Source: Lumbricus rubellus (taxonomy: Eukaryota; Annelida; Clitellata; Crassiclitellata; Lumbricidae). Taken from it: a DNA stretch of 64,000 nucleotides. Below are positions 23,199 through 35,569 of the stretch, piece by piece. The notes beneath the pieces were generated by a model. The model saw nothing but the letters and a program-made list of their open reading frames with translations. It was not told the origin of the DNA and did no database searches. Numbering within the stretch: the first letter of the stretch is position 1; the number at the start of each line of letters is the position of its first letter. The stretch is from positions 12,950,835 through 13,014,834 of the forward strand of contig OX243821.1 in assembly GCA_945859605.1 (NCBI GenBank). The letters are read 5' to 3'. A program made the translations under genes and the position numbers.

Positions 23199-23815
23199 CA
23201 CTTCATCTACTGTTTTGCTGATTTCCTCCGCTATGTTGTGAATATGTTTGCTAAAAATGTAATTGACATACAAGTATGATTTTCTAAAAACGATTCATAT
23301 ATTATTTTTGCAATCATCAGAATCTAGACAAACTCAGGTTTTGTACTGCTTTTGAAAAGCAAGTTTTCGTTCGTGCTTAAGAGTTAACAAATCCTTTGTG
23401 TTTCTGCGATCATAATTTGTCATCATCTCCCCTTTAACACCAGCAGTGTGCAGTTTCACACATTGTCGATGACAAATTTTCAAGTTCTCACATACAAGAA
23501 TGAATCATATTTCATCTGCCCGCAGTATCTGTTCTTCGAGGTATTGAAGAATTATTCACACACATAAATACTCCATGAAGAAAAAACTGAAGCCATCTAA
23601 CTTCCGAGTGAAGCCATCATTCTGTTTGATGTTAATTGAAGATGAACTGCATGAAAATATCGATAGAATTCAATTAAATCCACTGGAACGTTCTTGAAGG
23701 AGATTAATTCATAATTAGATGTAGGCCATGCGTCGCTAAAAAAGAACAGTACAACCTGAACTTCCATATGTTCTTAAAGAACATAATTTAAGTTTTGCTC
23801 TTTACATACCAATAA

Positions 23816-24232
23816 GGCGTAAAAATTTTTTTGTGTTTCCGGTAACCCGACCGACCCATTTTTACGGCCGCGACTCAAATATTTTTGTAAAAAAATTTTA
23901 TTAAAAAAAAATTCAATTTTTTTTTTCAAACAAAATTTAAATTTTTTTTACAAATTTTTTTAAACATTTGTATTGACATAACATAAGAGACGTCAAGGAA
24001 ATGAAATTAATAGGACTGTTTCTAGAGCAGTTTTAGGTGCAGACAGTCGGGAAATAGGCAGTTTATACTTGCTTTGAACACGTACTTTGTTTCAGCGTGC
24101 AAAAAAGACTAGTCGGGTATAATTTTTCGGATAATCACCGCATAAAAATATTTTACCAAAATAAAAATATTTTTCGACCTACCTACCCAATTTTTTTAGC
24201 TCTGTTACCGGAAACACAACATTTTTTAGGCC
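23816..24232. mobile_element. PIF/Harbinger-like MITE, 417 bp
   Basis: Near-palindromic ends: GGCGTAAAAATT, TTGTGTTTCCGGTAAC on the left and GTTACCGGAAACACAA, TTTTTTAGGCC on the right. TAA is repeated at both flanks (23813-23815, 24233-24235), the TWA target typical of Harbinger elements. A+T-rich interior without coding capacity. A second copy is nested at 57.9 kb. Confidence 0.7.
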
Positions 24233-24360
24233 TAATTGCTAGGCACAATTTAAGGAATTAATTAACTACTTTTCTGCTAATAGACCACACCTACTAAACA
24301 CTTCCTATGACAGCACCATCTCAAAAACATAATAGCCTACCTTATCCAATATACGGTAAA

Positions 24361-24778
24361 CGGGTTATTGTGACTGACGTCTCGGTAAATCGTAAACAGT
24401 ATGGCCGCCGTAGATACGTGCCCATTAGAGCGCCGTAGCTGCCAACGAATGCAATAAAATTACAGCGCCACCTATCGACGATATCGCAACATGCATCCCA
24501 ACATGCAAAGCGTGAGGGTCGGTTAGGGCTCAGGTTAGGCGTCGTGAGGGTCGGTTAGGGTTAGTTTTAGGGTTAGTGCAGTCATTCTGCTGAAATTTCA
24601 GGAGAATGACTGCACTAACCCTAAAACTAACCCTAACCGACCCTCACGCTTCGATATCGTCGTTAGGTGGCGCTGTAATGTTATTGCATTCGTTGGCAGC
24701 CATGGCCGCTCTAATGCGCACGTATCTACGGCGGCCATACTGTTTACGATCTACCGAGACGTCAGTCACAATAACCCG
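24361..24778. mobile_element. Long palindromic foldback element with telomere-like block
   Basis: The two arms are inverted copies over almost their whole length (GGGTTATTGTGACTGACGTC, GTAAACAGTATGGCCGCCG), meeting at CTGAAATTTCAG near 24593. The arms include GGTCGGTTAGGGTTAGTTTT, a TTAGGG-like run also found inside the elements at 30.1 and 34.97 kb. GGTAAAC flanks both sides (7-8 bp). The left arm has an extra piece of about 50 bp. Confidence 0.7.
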
Positions 24779-25019
24779 GTAAACGTCTACACGTTCACCA
24801 AGAGCTGTATTATGCAACACAATTTTTCCCGACGCAACGGCCTCTGTTGTCATAAGCACTCGTCAAATCTGGATCCATCCTTCCACTACAATATCCTGCC
24901 ATCAATTACGGGAAAATAAAACATTAAGCTCAGATCGAAATATCAGCAATTTACTAATTGACGTTAATTAAATATGGGCATACATTTAATAGCAGGGCGA
25001 TCATTCTCCGGTATGTGTT

Positions 25020-25215
25020 CACACTAAACCATTATGCACACATTTCCGAATCGAACCAGATTTGGCATTTAATCGCATTTCTCGAAAATCTAGTCATCTG
25101 TGTACCAGATCAAAATGGCGGATGATGAAAGTATCCAAGCACAGTAGTAAGAAGTCTGGATATTTGTTAGAGTAAACTTATCGGCAGTGTCATCTAGGGA
25201 CTGAACTTTGACGGT
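25020..25215 (-). promoter_or_regulatory. Conserved upstream module of gene E with YY1-like core
   Basis: The clearest copy: CGAACCAGATTTGGCATTTA, ATCGCATTTCTCG, CAAAATGGCGG at 25111-25121, then GTCATCTAGGGACTGA. It lies about 1.8 kb upstream of the gene E exon, just beyond a foldback element and a Harbinger-like MITE that occupy the intron. Confidence 0.6.
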
Positions 25216-25292
25216 CATCTCTAATTGAACATTTCTAACGTGCCATTCAAAGATTCAGAGGCAATCCCAATCCAAGTCATGGCGTTCACTTA

Positions 25293-25580
25293 AAAAAACA
25301 AGGTCTTCGGCTGGGGTGAGCTTCTGGTCCAGCGGCCCCGCTCGGCTATTAAGCAGCGCCGTGCTTTCTGGGTCGTGGGGTCTACTGCCTGGAACGACCT
25401 CTCGGTTACGCTTCGCTCTCTACTTGTGGTCCATCCGGCTGAATTCTACGAGTCTCTCAAGTCTTTTTTCTTTGTTCGCGGTTGGGCTTGGAGCGACTCT
25501 GAGTAGGCTAGTTTCTTTTAAGGGGCGCTATTTAAATGCTCTGATTGAATGAATGAATGAATGACTGAATGAATGAATAA
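25293..25580 (+). mobile_element. L2/CR1-like LINE 3' fragment
   Basis: Frame from about 25309 reads RRAFWVVGSTAWNDLSV and FYESLKSFFFVRGWAW then stops at TAG (25504), the typical C-terminus of L2/CR1-type reverse transcriptase proteins. The 3' end AAGGGGCGCTATTTAAATG runs into a (GAAT)n tail. It shares CTCTGAGTAG and AAGGGGCGCTAT with the 3' end of the SINE. Strongly 5'-truncated. Confidence 0.7.
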
Positions 25581-25647
25581 GGCATCTCCAACAACTCAGT
25601 CGCGCGCAGCGTCATCATCGATTGTTCGGACGGTCGAAAGGGATCAC

Positions 25648-25900
25648 CCCTGTAAAGGTTTCAAATTACCCCCTCCTAAACATTACCCCTCTGAGAACTG
25701 TAATTTGCATCAATCATCGCATTTATTGCACTAAAATATCAAAAAAAATGATCCCACTTCCTGTTTGGGTCTGAAGATTTTCACCCGTCATCCGACTTCT
25801 TGGTTTGTTATCAATATTTTCAACTGTAACTAAAATACTAAATCGCCGCGGAAGTTACATGGAGAAATGGCTTCGAGGCTATTATTTTTTCCTCGATTAA
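25648..25900 (+). repeat. Dispersed 250-300-bp repeat family, copy 2
   Basis: TGTAAAGGTTTCAAATTACC to AAATGGCTTCGAGGCTATTA, colinear with copies at 6.75 and 53.38 kb. Confidence 0.65.
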
Positions 25901-25904
25901 AAGA

Positions 25905-26550
25905 ACCCAAATGGAAGAAAAAAGCACAGGTGCCAGATATGTTGGAATAGCGGTTATCAGACAAGGCGTAATTGTGAGAAATTGGAGAGAAACTTTTAAT
26001 GCGTAAGTTTTGTCATAACTCATCTTCTGAAGTCGAACTAGTTATTCAGTTGGTAAAAACAGTAGATTTCCACCAATGTGAGAAATCGTTGGCTTATAAT
26101 TGTCAATTTGAATAGGACAACACAAGTGAGAACATATTCTGGGTGAAGGCGATTCAGATGTTGAGACTTGTAATAACGGATTCACGTAAATTGCAACTCT
26201 GACAAGACAAAGCAAAACTGCTGCAACTCTGAAGCAACATATTTAATAAACTTTATTCGAGGATCTGTTCTTCAATAATTCTTCAATGAAGCAGTTTAAA
26301 TTCCATGCACGATCGTAATAATGGTATCTTAAAATCAGAATTGGAATAAATGTTCACCAGGTTGATATTTTGTTTTTATTTAGTTGTACAGGTGTTGGTA
26401 TACCATACCAGATGAACCTTTACAAAAAGCTTTCGCATTATTATGAAATTGCAAGTCCTTACCAAAGCTAGCCTAGTTAGCTAAACCGGTAAGCGAGAGC
26501 GGCATACATGGTTGGTTGCAACAGACTGCAGTTCAAGCCCGGGCTTCATA
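25905..26550. other. Spacer downstream of gene F
   Basis: No gene recognised. Confidence 0.3.
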
Positions 26551-26554
26551 AATC

Positions 26555-26665
26555 CAGCTCCAATTTAAGCAAGAACATTTTCATCAATCCAGCTTCCATT
26601 TAAGTAAAATTTATTTTGTATCAGTCTTCTATTTAGCAAGACTTCTTTTCATCAATCCAACTTGC
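26555..26665. repeat. Short CCAGCTTCYATTT minisatellite array
   Basis: Units AATCCAGCTCCAATTTAAGC, AATCCAGCTTCCATTTAAG and a weaker third, spaced about 29-31 bases. Confidence 0.55.
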
Positions 26666-26820
26666 TAATAAGATATACTGTTTACATATTGGAAGCAGTC
26701 TGAAATGAAAGTAAGATGGAGTAACCGTTCATGATGATCTGTGTATCCAAAAACTTATGTAGCAAATTTTCTTTGTATCAAATTAGTTATTTTCAAATGT
26801 AATTATTTTTGAATCGTTAT

Positions 26821-28594
<1,774 letters not shown>

Positions 28595-28601
28595 CAGGTT
28601 T

Positions 28602-28603
28602 CT
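28602..28603 (-). other. Probable 3' splice acceptor of gene F exon
   Basis: Gene strand AAGCGAG|AAACCTGATGAC, matching the acceptor block of genes A, B and E. Confidence 0.45.
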
Positions 28604-30093
28604 CGCTTAATTGACAATTCCGTTGGTTTCTTCCGTTTTAAGTTTTCTGTGAGCTATAAGCTGAAATAATGGTAATCTGTGTAATTTTTCTTGAAATGCT
28701 TAATAGATTCTTCTTCAATCATCAGATTCTAGACAAATATTGGGATTTATAGACCATGCCACGGTTGAAATTGAACAATACTCCAATAAAAAGTTTTTGC
28801 AATTGTTACTGTCGTAGGCCTATGTATTCTAGCACCAGCAGTTTCTCACACAATCGACAAATCCTTTAAGATATCCCAAGTTTAAAAAATCCTTCATGTT
28901 TCATCAGTCAGAAGTTGTTATTATTTTAACTAAAAGGAAGAATTAGTGAGAAATGAACAGCAGCAGAGGCTATCCTTCGTAATGATTTTTTCATTTTGTG
29001 TCGGGTGTGATATAGTGTAGCATTTAGCTGGAATTTCAATTCATCAACAAATGTCATGGATTTCGTTCCACAACAGAAATCCAGCATCCATAGCCAACAC
29101 AGAAATAGGACGAAATACTGAAGTCATCCAACTTTCATATTAGAACACCTTAATGATGTTGTTCAGTTGGATTTTGACTGAAGATAAGCTATGTGACTCG
29201 GACGAAAGTTGACTCGAATACACTGGAACGTTCTTGATGACGATTGGTTAGATGAAGAGCTTTCTTTGGTGCTGACTTTTCAAACTATTATGAAAATGAT
29301 GTTGTGCTTCTTCATGCACTTGCTGCAAAGATCAATACAACCGCCATTTCTATAAGTAAAACAAACTCTAAGGTCATTTCATAGCTACATCACAAGAGAC
29401 ACTTAGTCACTCATAGTCGAATTACTAGTCAGTTATAATGCGAATGCACATTTTCAGGAATCATCTATTACAGCCCTGTCTCAAAACTGAATGTCCTGTA
29501 AGCTGGATTTAAAAGAACACAGAAAGAAAAAATCAACTCAATAACTGTAACTCGTTTCTAATTGGGGATCAATAGATCCAATCAACAGAAGCCCGAAATT
29601 AATGGTTGTTTTGGGTTAAATTCATAACAAAAACCCAACATATGACCATCTGCAAATTTGCTACATTAGCTTCAAGTTCAGCAGAGCCTTTCTTTCCACT
29701 TTGGTCTTATGGCCCATAATACACACTGCAATCGAGACAAACAGGTCTGAAATGATGCCTTAGTCTTCCTACCACTGGCCCACGATGTAATCACAAATAT
29801 CAATATACTTGAACAAATCTGAAGCAGGAGCAGCCATAATTCGGAAGATGAATGAGCAATTCCAACTGTTGGACCTAATTTCTTATTCAAACATGATCGC
29901 AATAAGCAAATTACGATATCAAATCTGCGATAAATTACTTAGACAAAAAGTCTAGACAAAAAAGCATTTTTTAATGTTCACCATCTTTTATTCAATGCAG
30001 TGTGTGTTAGACAAATGAATAAACATGTAGGCTAGTTTGGCATCATACATTATTTAATAAATATTTTAGCCTTCGTCCCTTATACAGTAATTC

Positions 30094-30481
30094 GGTACTT
30101 GTGGGTTTTACGACCCCCAAAAAGTAACGTTGCAGCGTTGTTATGTTGAATAAATCCAACTTCTAGTTTGCCGAGACTTCTTTTCATTCATCCAGCTTCT
30201 GTTTATGCAACAATTTGTTCCATAAATCCCACTTCTATTTCGTAAGTGAATATTTTTCATCAATCTAACTTCTATTTCATTGATAATTATTGTTTACCAT
30301 TCCAGCTTCAATTTCAGCATAATGACTGCACTAACCCTAACACTAACCCTTACCGACCCTCACGGCGCCTAACCTGAGCCCTTAAGCGACCTTTCACGTG
30401 AGAAATCCCGCTTCTATGTCGTCGGAAAATATTTTTCATCGAATTTTTAAGTTTTGGGGGGTCGTAAAACCCACAAGTACC
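30094..30481. mobile_element. GGTACTTGTGGG-ended TIR element, 388 bp, minisatellite core
   Basis: Left end GGTACTTGTGGGTTTTACGA, right end its inverse, with CCCCCAAAA and GGGGGG next to them. 8-bp target repeat AGTAATTC (30086-30093 and 30482-30489). The interior has CCAACTTCTAGTTT-type minisatellite units, then CACTAACCCTAACACTAACC and ACCGACCCTCACG. No coding capacity. Confidence 0.75.
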
Positions 30482-30649
30482 AGTAATTCTACTATAACAC
30501 ATAAATTTCTGTAATTATACCAAAAAGACATACTATTTGTCCCAAGAGGGTAGTCTTTGTCATGAGTATCGGTTAGTTCAGGTTAAGCGTCGTGAGGGTC
30601 GGTTAGGGTTAGTGTTAGCGTAAGTGCCGTCTTTAGACATTGATTGAGA

Positions 30650-30760
30650 TAATTTCTGGTGAAATAGAAGTTGGATTGATGAAAATAGTGTTCCTTAAAT
30701 GGAGGCTGGATTTATGAAAATGTTCTTGCGCAAATGGAAGCTGGATTTATGAAAATGTTC
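30650..30760. repeat. CCAGCTTCYATTT minisatellite array
   Basis: Three units (AATAGAAGTTGGATTGATGA, AATGGAGGCTGGATTTATGA, AATGGAAGCTGGATTTATGA). The array is interrupted at 30761 by another element and then by the RTE fragment. It seems to continue at 32503 (CGCTTAAATGGGAGCT). Confidence 0.55.
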
Positions 30761-31578
30761 GGTAAACGTGTATTTTAGTATGGTAAATTATTTTCACGCT
30801 TATAATTGCACAAAAACAGTCTTAAAATATTTATGCCAACGTGCTATTGCCTAACTCATGTATTATTATACTTAGAATTTGGTAAAAAGAAGGAAATCGA
30901 TTGAAAATTTGTAATATTTTGTCATAACAAACCGCCGATCAAAGTTGTTATTGAATTCTGACCCTTTCCTGAAGTTGCATGCGGCAAGTGTGCAATAAGG
31001 CAGCACGCGAAAGTAAAATGTAAGTAAGTAAATGTCCAGCTTTTTAATTGCATCAGTTGTTTTATGAATCCAACTTCTGTTTCAATAATAATTATTTTTC
31101 ATCAATCCAGCTCCAATTTAAGCTACAATATTTTTATTAACCCAGCTTCCATTTCTCGCCCGTGATTTTCGTCAATCCAGCTTCTATTTCAGATATTAAA
31201 AAACCCATCCAGCTTCCATTACTTAAGCGTTTTTTTTCATTAATCCGGCTTCTATTTCAGATCTAGAAACACCGTCATCCAGCTTCCATTTATCATTTTG
31301 AACTTAGGACCGAAGTTTTGACGTACACGTCGATGGTTTAGGCGCGTACTCTAACTTCCGGTCAGATGTTGTGGTTCATTGGCGATTCGAGCGGCGATTT
31401 CGCATGGGAAATGTGACATTTTAAAAGCTCATTTTATGTCAATATTCTTGTTATTAACAAATTTTAAGCACGCGGTTCGATGAGTTGGTCAAATTTAAGC
31501 TGTTTGGAATAATTTACGGCACTTTTTGAGTCATTATAAGCGTGAAAATAATTTACCATACTAAAAAACACGTTTACC
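30761..31578. mobile_element. GGTAAACGTG-ended TIR element, 818 bp, minisatellite core
   Basis: About 45-bp terminal inverted repeats (GGTAAACGTGTATTTTAGTA, AATTATTTTCACGCTTATAA) with about one mismatch. Flanked by AAATGTTC on both sides (30753-30760, 31579-31586). The interior holds a CATCCAGCTTCCATTTCTCG / AATCCAGCTTCTATTTCAG array at 31.08-31.30 kb. Non-coding. Confidence 0.78.
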
Positions 31579-31585
31579 AAATGTT

Positions 31586-32510
31586 CTTGCTTACTTACTT
31601 ACTTAGACTTAGTTCCTCCAGTTCCGATCGGAACATTGGTCGACAAGTCCTCGCCACTCCGCACGTTCTCCAGCCACCACCTCCGCCTCGTCCCAGCCTA
31701 GTCCCATCCGCTCCAGGTCCTTCCTGAAAGCGTGTCTCCAGGTGTTTCTTGGCCTGCCTCTTTTTCGTTTCCCACCCTCCGGCACCCAGTTCAATGCCGT
31801 CCTCGCAATCCTCTCCTGTGGTAGCCTCAGGATGTGCCCAGCCAACCTTCCTCTTCTTCCCATGATGATGTACTCAAGGTCCCTCGTCCCTGCCATTTTT
31901 AACACCTCTTCGTTTCTGATGTGGTCCCTCCATGTGATGCCAAGGATAGATCGTAGGCATCTCCGGTGGAAGACATTTAGTTGCTTCGTTGTCTTTGCTG
32001 TTGTCTTCCAGGCCTCACTTGCGTAGAGCACCACAGGCAACACCAGCGACGAGTACAGTCGAAGCTTCGCATCTCTGCTCAACGCTCCTGATCTCCACAC
32101 GGTTCTCATTCTTTGGAAGACCGCCGCTGCCTTGCCAATTCTTGTCTTGACATCCATCTCTATACTCCCATCCTCTTCCATATAGCTTCCCAGGTATGAA
32201 AAATTGCTGACATAATCTATGGTTTCCTGTCCAATCTTGATGTTCGGATGATCTATGACTCCGATTTTCATAGCTTTCGTTTTCGCACTGTTGATGTGCA
32301 ACCCCACTCCCTTCCCTAACTCCTGCAGTCGCGTGGTCATCCTCTGCATGTCCATGTATGTTTCGCTTAGCAGTGCTATATCGTCAGCAAAATCCAAATC
32401 CTTCAACCTTCTCTGGTTCCAAGTTATGCCAGAGGTAGAATCGTCCATCGCTCCTTTCATGATGTAGTCAATGACAAGAGCAAATAGGAATGGAGACAAC
32501 ACGCTTAAAT
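31586..32510 (-). mobile_element. RTE-type LINE, 5'-truncated reverse transcriptase fragment
   Basis: One open frame of about 297 residues on the minus strand: SPFLFALVIDYIM, the catalytic FADDIALL motif, INSAKTKAM, FSYLGSYM, RRCLRSILGITWRDHIRNEE, GHILRLPQERIART and a GKRKRGRPRNTWR C-terminal motif, as in RTE-clade elements. It ends after SDRNWRN with a tail of TAAG/AAGT repeats (plus strand CTTACTTACTTACTTAG, 31590-31606). No stop inside the fragment, so a recent insertion. It lies in the gene F intron, inside a minisatellite array. Truncated at the RT palm, so not autonomous. Confidence 0.82.
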
Positions 32511-32554
32511 GGGAGCTAATTTCGAAACAGACATTTTGGGGTCGTCAAACCCAC
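32511..32554. mobile_element. Solo terminus of the GGTACTTGTGGG element type
   Basis: TTTTGGGGTCGTCAAACCCA followed by CAAGTACC is one end of the element type seen complete at 30094-30481. The other end was not found nearby. Confidence 0.5.
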
Positions 32555-32689
32555 AAGTACCACTTATTATTTACGCAAACCGACTAAAAGTAACAAAGAA
32601 CGATGAATGACAGCACTTATAACTGCATTTAGTTGTCTAACATAGATTACTCACTATAGTTAACGAAACCCAAAACCTTATAAGCACCG

Positions 32690-32850
32690 ACTTTAAAATC
32701 AAACTGCGATAAACAGTTAATTAAAATTTAACATAACAAACTGGTTTTCTCACAAGAATAAAGTACAAAATGGCGATCGATCAAATTATTTCTTTCGGTT
32801 GACGTAGAAGCTGGCATTTCTCAACTTATGTCATGTCCCCTAGCGAATAC
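32690..32850 (-). promoter_or_regulatory. Probable upstream module of gene F with YY1-like core
   Basis: CAAAATGGCG at 32766-32775 followed by CATGTCCCCTAGCGAATAC. The upstream TTTGGCATTTAATCGC part is not clear. About 4.2 kb from the gene F exon; the gap is explained by inserted mobile elements (30.1-32.55 kb). Confidence 0.4.
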
Positions 32851-33061
32851 ATTTTAATTATTCTACATCCAATGATAATTATTAGAGGTGTCACAAAAAA
32901 GGCCGTCTCAACGGGAATTTTAAATACATATTGTATATTTGCAAATAGGAAAATGTGGGTTCAAGATTTTCAAAAGCTGTTGTGCATGATTTACTTGATT
33001 AACCCTTTGATGCTGAGAGTGTAGTAAAATGTATGGGAAATTCTATACCCTCCGGCATTAA

Positions 33062-34047
33062 CCCTCAGGCTACCAAGCTTTTTTTGTAACACTGACTACC
33101 AAGGGGGGGTGGTTACCACCCCCCCCTGGATTTTGGGTTTGGTTTGAGATATCATAACTTGTAATACACCTATGGATTCAGCATTCATTTCTGCACAAAA
33201 TGGTATATTTAGGTTTAAAATATATGAAAGCACCCCAAAGTTATGAATTTTTTACCGTAGGCACCCGTCGATTCCACAAAATGTATACTTTCGCATAGCA
33301 AAATATTAGATTCTGTGTGTTTTAACATAATTTATTTAATTTAAAATAGGTTACATATAATAAAGTCCAATATTCAACTTTAAAAACTAGTAATAAGTTA
33401 GTTTTAGTTACAATAAAAAAGAGAAAAAACACGTAAAACATGCTGAAAAACGTTTACGCAGACTTATCGGTTTGCGTTGTAAAAAAACCCAACATTTTCA
33501 CACATTTAAATTTATTTTAAGCACTTCCGGTCATCAAATGTCAAATTATTTGGTATCACTAAATAGCCCTAATTGCCCTCTATAGAATGACATAATTTAT
33601 TTCTCTTAAAAAATAAATTATGAATAATTTTTAATAGGAACAACATGAAAATTTTATGAAAATAAAACACCTTTATTTATATTTTAATTTATTTTGAGCA
33701 CTTCCGGTTGTCAAATGACAACTCCGTGACCACCACAATGTAGCCCCACATTCCCTCTACAGAATGGTGTAATTGGTGTCTCTTCATGTCAAAGGACGGA
33801 TAAGATACAGCCGATAATCTAAGGGGGGGGTGGTATCCACCCCCCCCTGGTGCCTCGGGTATATCGGGTGTAACTTTTGAATGGTATGGTATATCATCAC
33901 ACATTTTAGCTCAAAATGTGTGCAAATGAATCCTCTACAGCCACCTAAAACGTCAAAATTTTATTCCTAACGAAAAAGTTTTATTTGGGAAAAACCTAGG
34001 GGGGGGGGGGGGGGGGATACCACCCCCCCCCCTTGGTAGCCCGAGGG
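33062..34047. mobile_element. piggyBac-like TIR element with G-run hairpins, 986 bp
   Basis: Ends CCCTCAGGCTACCAAG and CTTGGTAGCCCGAGGG, each bordered by TTAA (33058-33061, 34048-34051), the exact target of piggyBac elements. The interior has three C/G hairpins (for example GGGGGGGTGGTTACCACCCC near 33105, again near 33822 and 33998). It also has an internal duplication of about 190 bp (GAGCACTTCCGGTTGTCAAA type). No transposase frame; non-autonomous. Confidence 0.72.
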
Positions 34048-34066
34048 TTAAAGATTCGTTCACTAT

Positions 34067-34135
34067 GGTTCCACGACAATTGGTCTACCGACAATTAACT
34101 CGTCTAACGACAACTAGTCTACGGACAACAGGTCA
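34067..34135. mobile_element. Solo TU-like terminus
   Basis: GGTTCCACGACAATTGGTCT followed by CTAACGACAACTAGTCTACG, the same terminal tandem units as at 13.35 kb. No partner end found. Confidence 0.5.
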
Positions 34136-34139
34136 AACA

Positions 34140-34944
34140 GATTTTCACCATTTAATAACCATAATTTTATTTCAAGTCGATGCCTCTTATATTCTTATAA
34201 ACTCCTTGTTTGAGAGAAAAACACAAAGAAATAGAAAGCATGATGTGATTGAAAGATTGATGACGTCATGACAGAGAAACCAGTTTTCAGGGATGCCACT
34301 CATATCTTTTTCCACCTATAATTTTTTGGCCTTTTCTCGATTTCTATGGGTCTTTTTGTCAGGATGTAAGCCTTTTATCTCACGGCGGTTTTGGATTTTT
34401 TTAAACATAAAAATAAAGTTTTTAAAGTGAAAATACACACAAGACGTAAAAAAGTCATTTTTTTAATATGGACCAAAAATTGAGAATTTTGGAGAGAAAT
34501 ACTTTAAAAGGTCATCATAAATTTTATTGGAAAGGAAAAGCGAGCAAATTTTAGTCGTCGGTTGGCTAAAAAAGAAATTGTCAGAAATTTCAAGCCGGAA
34601 AAATGGAAAAATCCATGCATTTTTCAGAGAAAGTGTTAATACAGCATTTTCTAGCCTGTTTTCGACCGGATGTTTTTTTAAATTCAGAGTGGCGTCCCTG
34701 CCAGTCTCCATGAAAGGCTAAAATCAACTGCTTAGAAATTAATTAATCGAAATTAATTAATCGAGTATCGGTCAGTTTTCACAATTTGAGATTGTGGACC
34801 ACGGACAGTAAATTCAGCTTCAATGAGTTTGTAACAATTGTATTTTTAACTCGATATTGTTCTTTAGGCGAATGACCTTGGGGAATTTTTATTCTGCCCT
34901 TCACGACTCGTGGCCTTTATTTTGCGACCACGCGATGCCTGCTA
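34140..34944. other. Spacer, nothing recognised
   Basis: A+T-rich. Opposed short frames at 34.46-34.72 kb are mirror images on the two strands and not convincing. Confidence 0.3.
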
Positions 34945-34974
34945 GTTTTGTATGTATGTATGTATGTGCACTTG
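34945..34974 (-). mobile_element. Detached 3' tail of SINE copy 3
   Basis: TTTTGTATGTATGTATGTATGTGCACTTG is the inverse of the SINE end (CAAGTGCACATACATAC). The rest of this SINE lies at 38549-38749, separated by two later insertions. Confidence 0.6.
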
Positions 34975-35557
34975 GGTTAAACCGTAGTTTACGTTGATTA
35001 ATTATTTTCACTTTACCCCACGTTGATAAATTATTTGGCTATTGCTATTGATATACAAGTAATTTCTGGATCGCCAGGTTCAATCCAGCTTCCATTTCAA
35101 CTATAAATATGCCTTTATCCAGCTTCCATTTCAGGTATAAAATGCCTTTATCCAGGTCCTACTTCTCAAGCGTTTTTCATCAATCCAGCTTCATTTTCAG
35201 CAGAATGACTACACTAACCCTAAAACTAACCCTAACCGACCCTCACGACGCCTAACCTGAGCCCTAACCGACCCTCATGCGTAAAATCCCGCTTCTATTT
35301 CGTCACTAAATATTTGTCATCGAATGTAAGAAATTGGTTGTCGGATAAAAAAAAGTACGGTTTTTTCGTCAATCCAGCTTCCATCTTTTCGCGTTTTCGG
35401 TTTATATTGCTACTTCCGGTTGCGAATGTTCAGAAATTGTAATAGCACGCTTTATGGCGCGTTATATTCGTGATTTTAGGCGTTTATTAATTAATCAACG
35501 TAAACTACGGGACATCGATAATGAAAATAATTAATCAACGTAAACTACGGTTTAACC
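34975..35557. mobile_element. GGTTAAACC-ended TIR element, 583 bp, minisatellite core
   Basis: About 36-bp terminal inverted repeats (GGTTAAACCGTAGTTTACG, TTGATTAATTATTTTCA). 8-bp target repeat TGCACTTG (34967-34974, 35558-35565), taken from the SINE tail it entered. The interior holds AATCCAGCTTCCATTTCA units and the CACTAACCCTAAAACTAACC and ACCGACCCTCACG block. Non-coding. Confidence 0.78.
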
Positions 35558-35569
35558 TGCACTTGTTAT

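Noticed and set aside
24520..24650. Telomere or interstitial telomere array
   Set aside because: Only a few irregular TTAGGG-like units, mixed with CGGTTAGGG and tied to TIR elements.
34463..34721. Overlapping frames on both strands
   Set aside because: No domain, low complexity, and no paralogue in the window.
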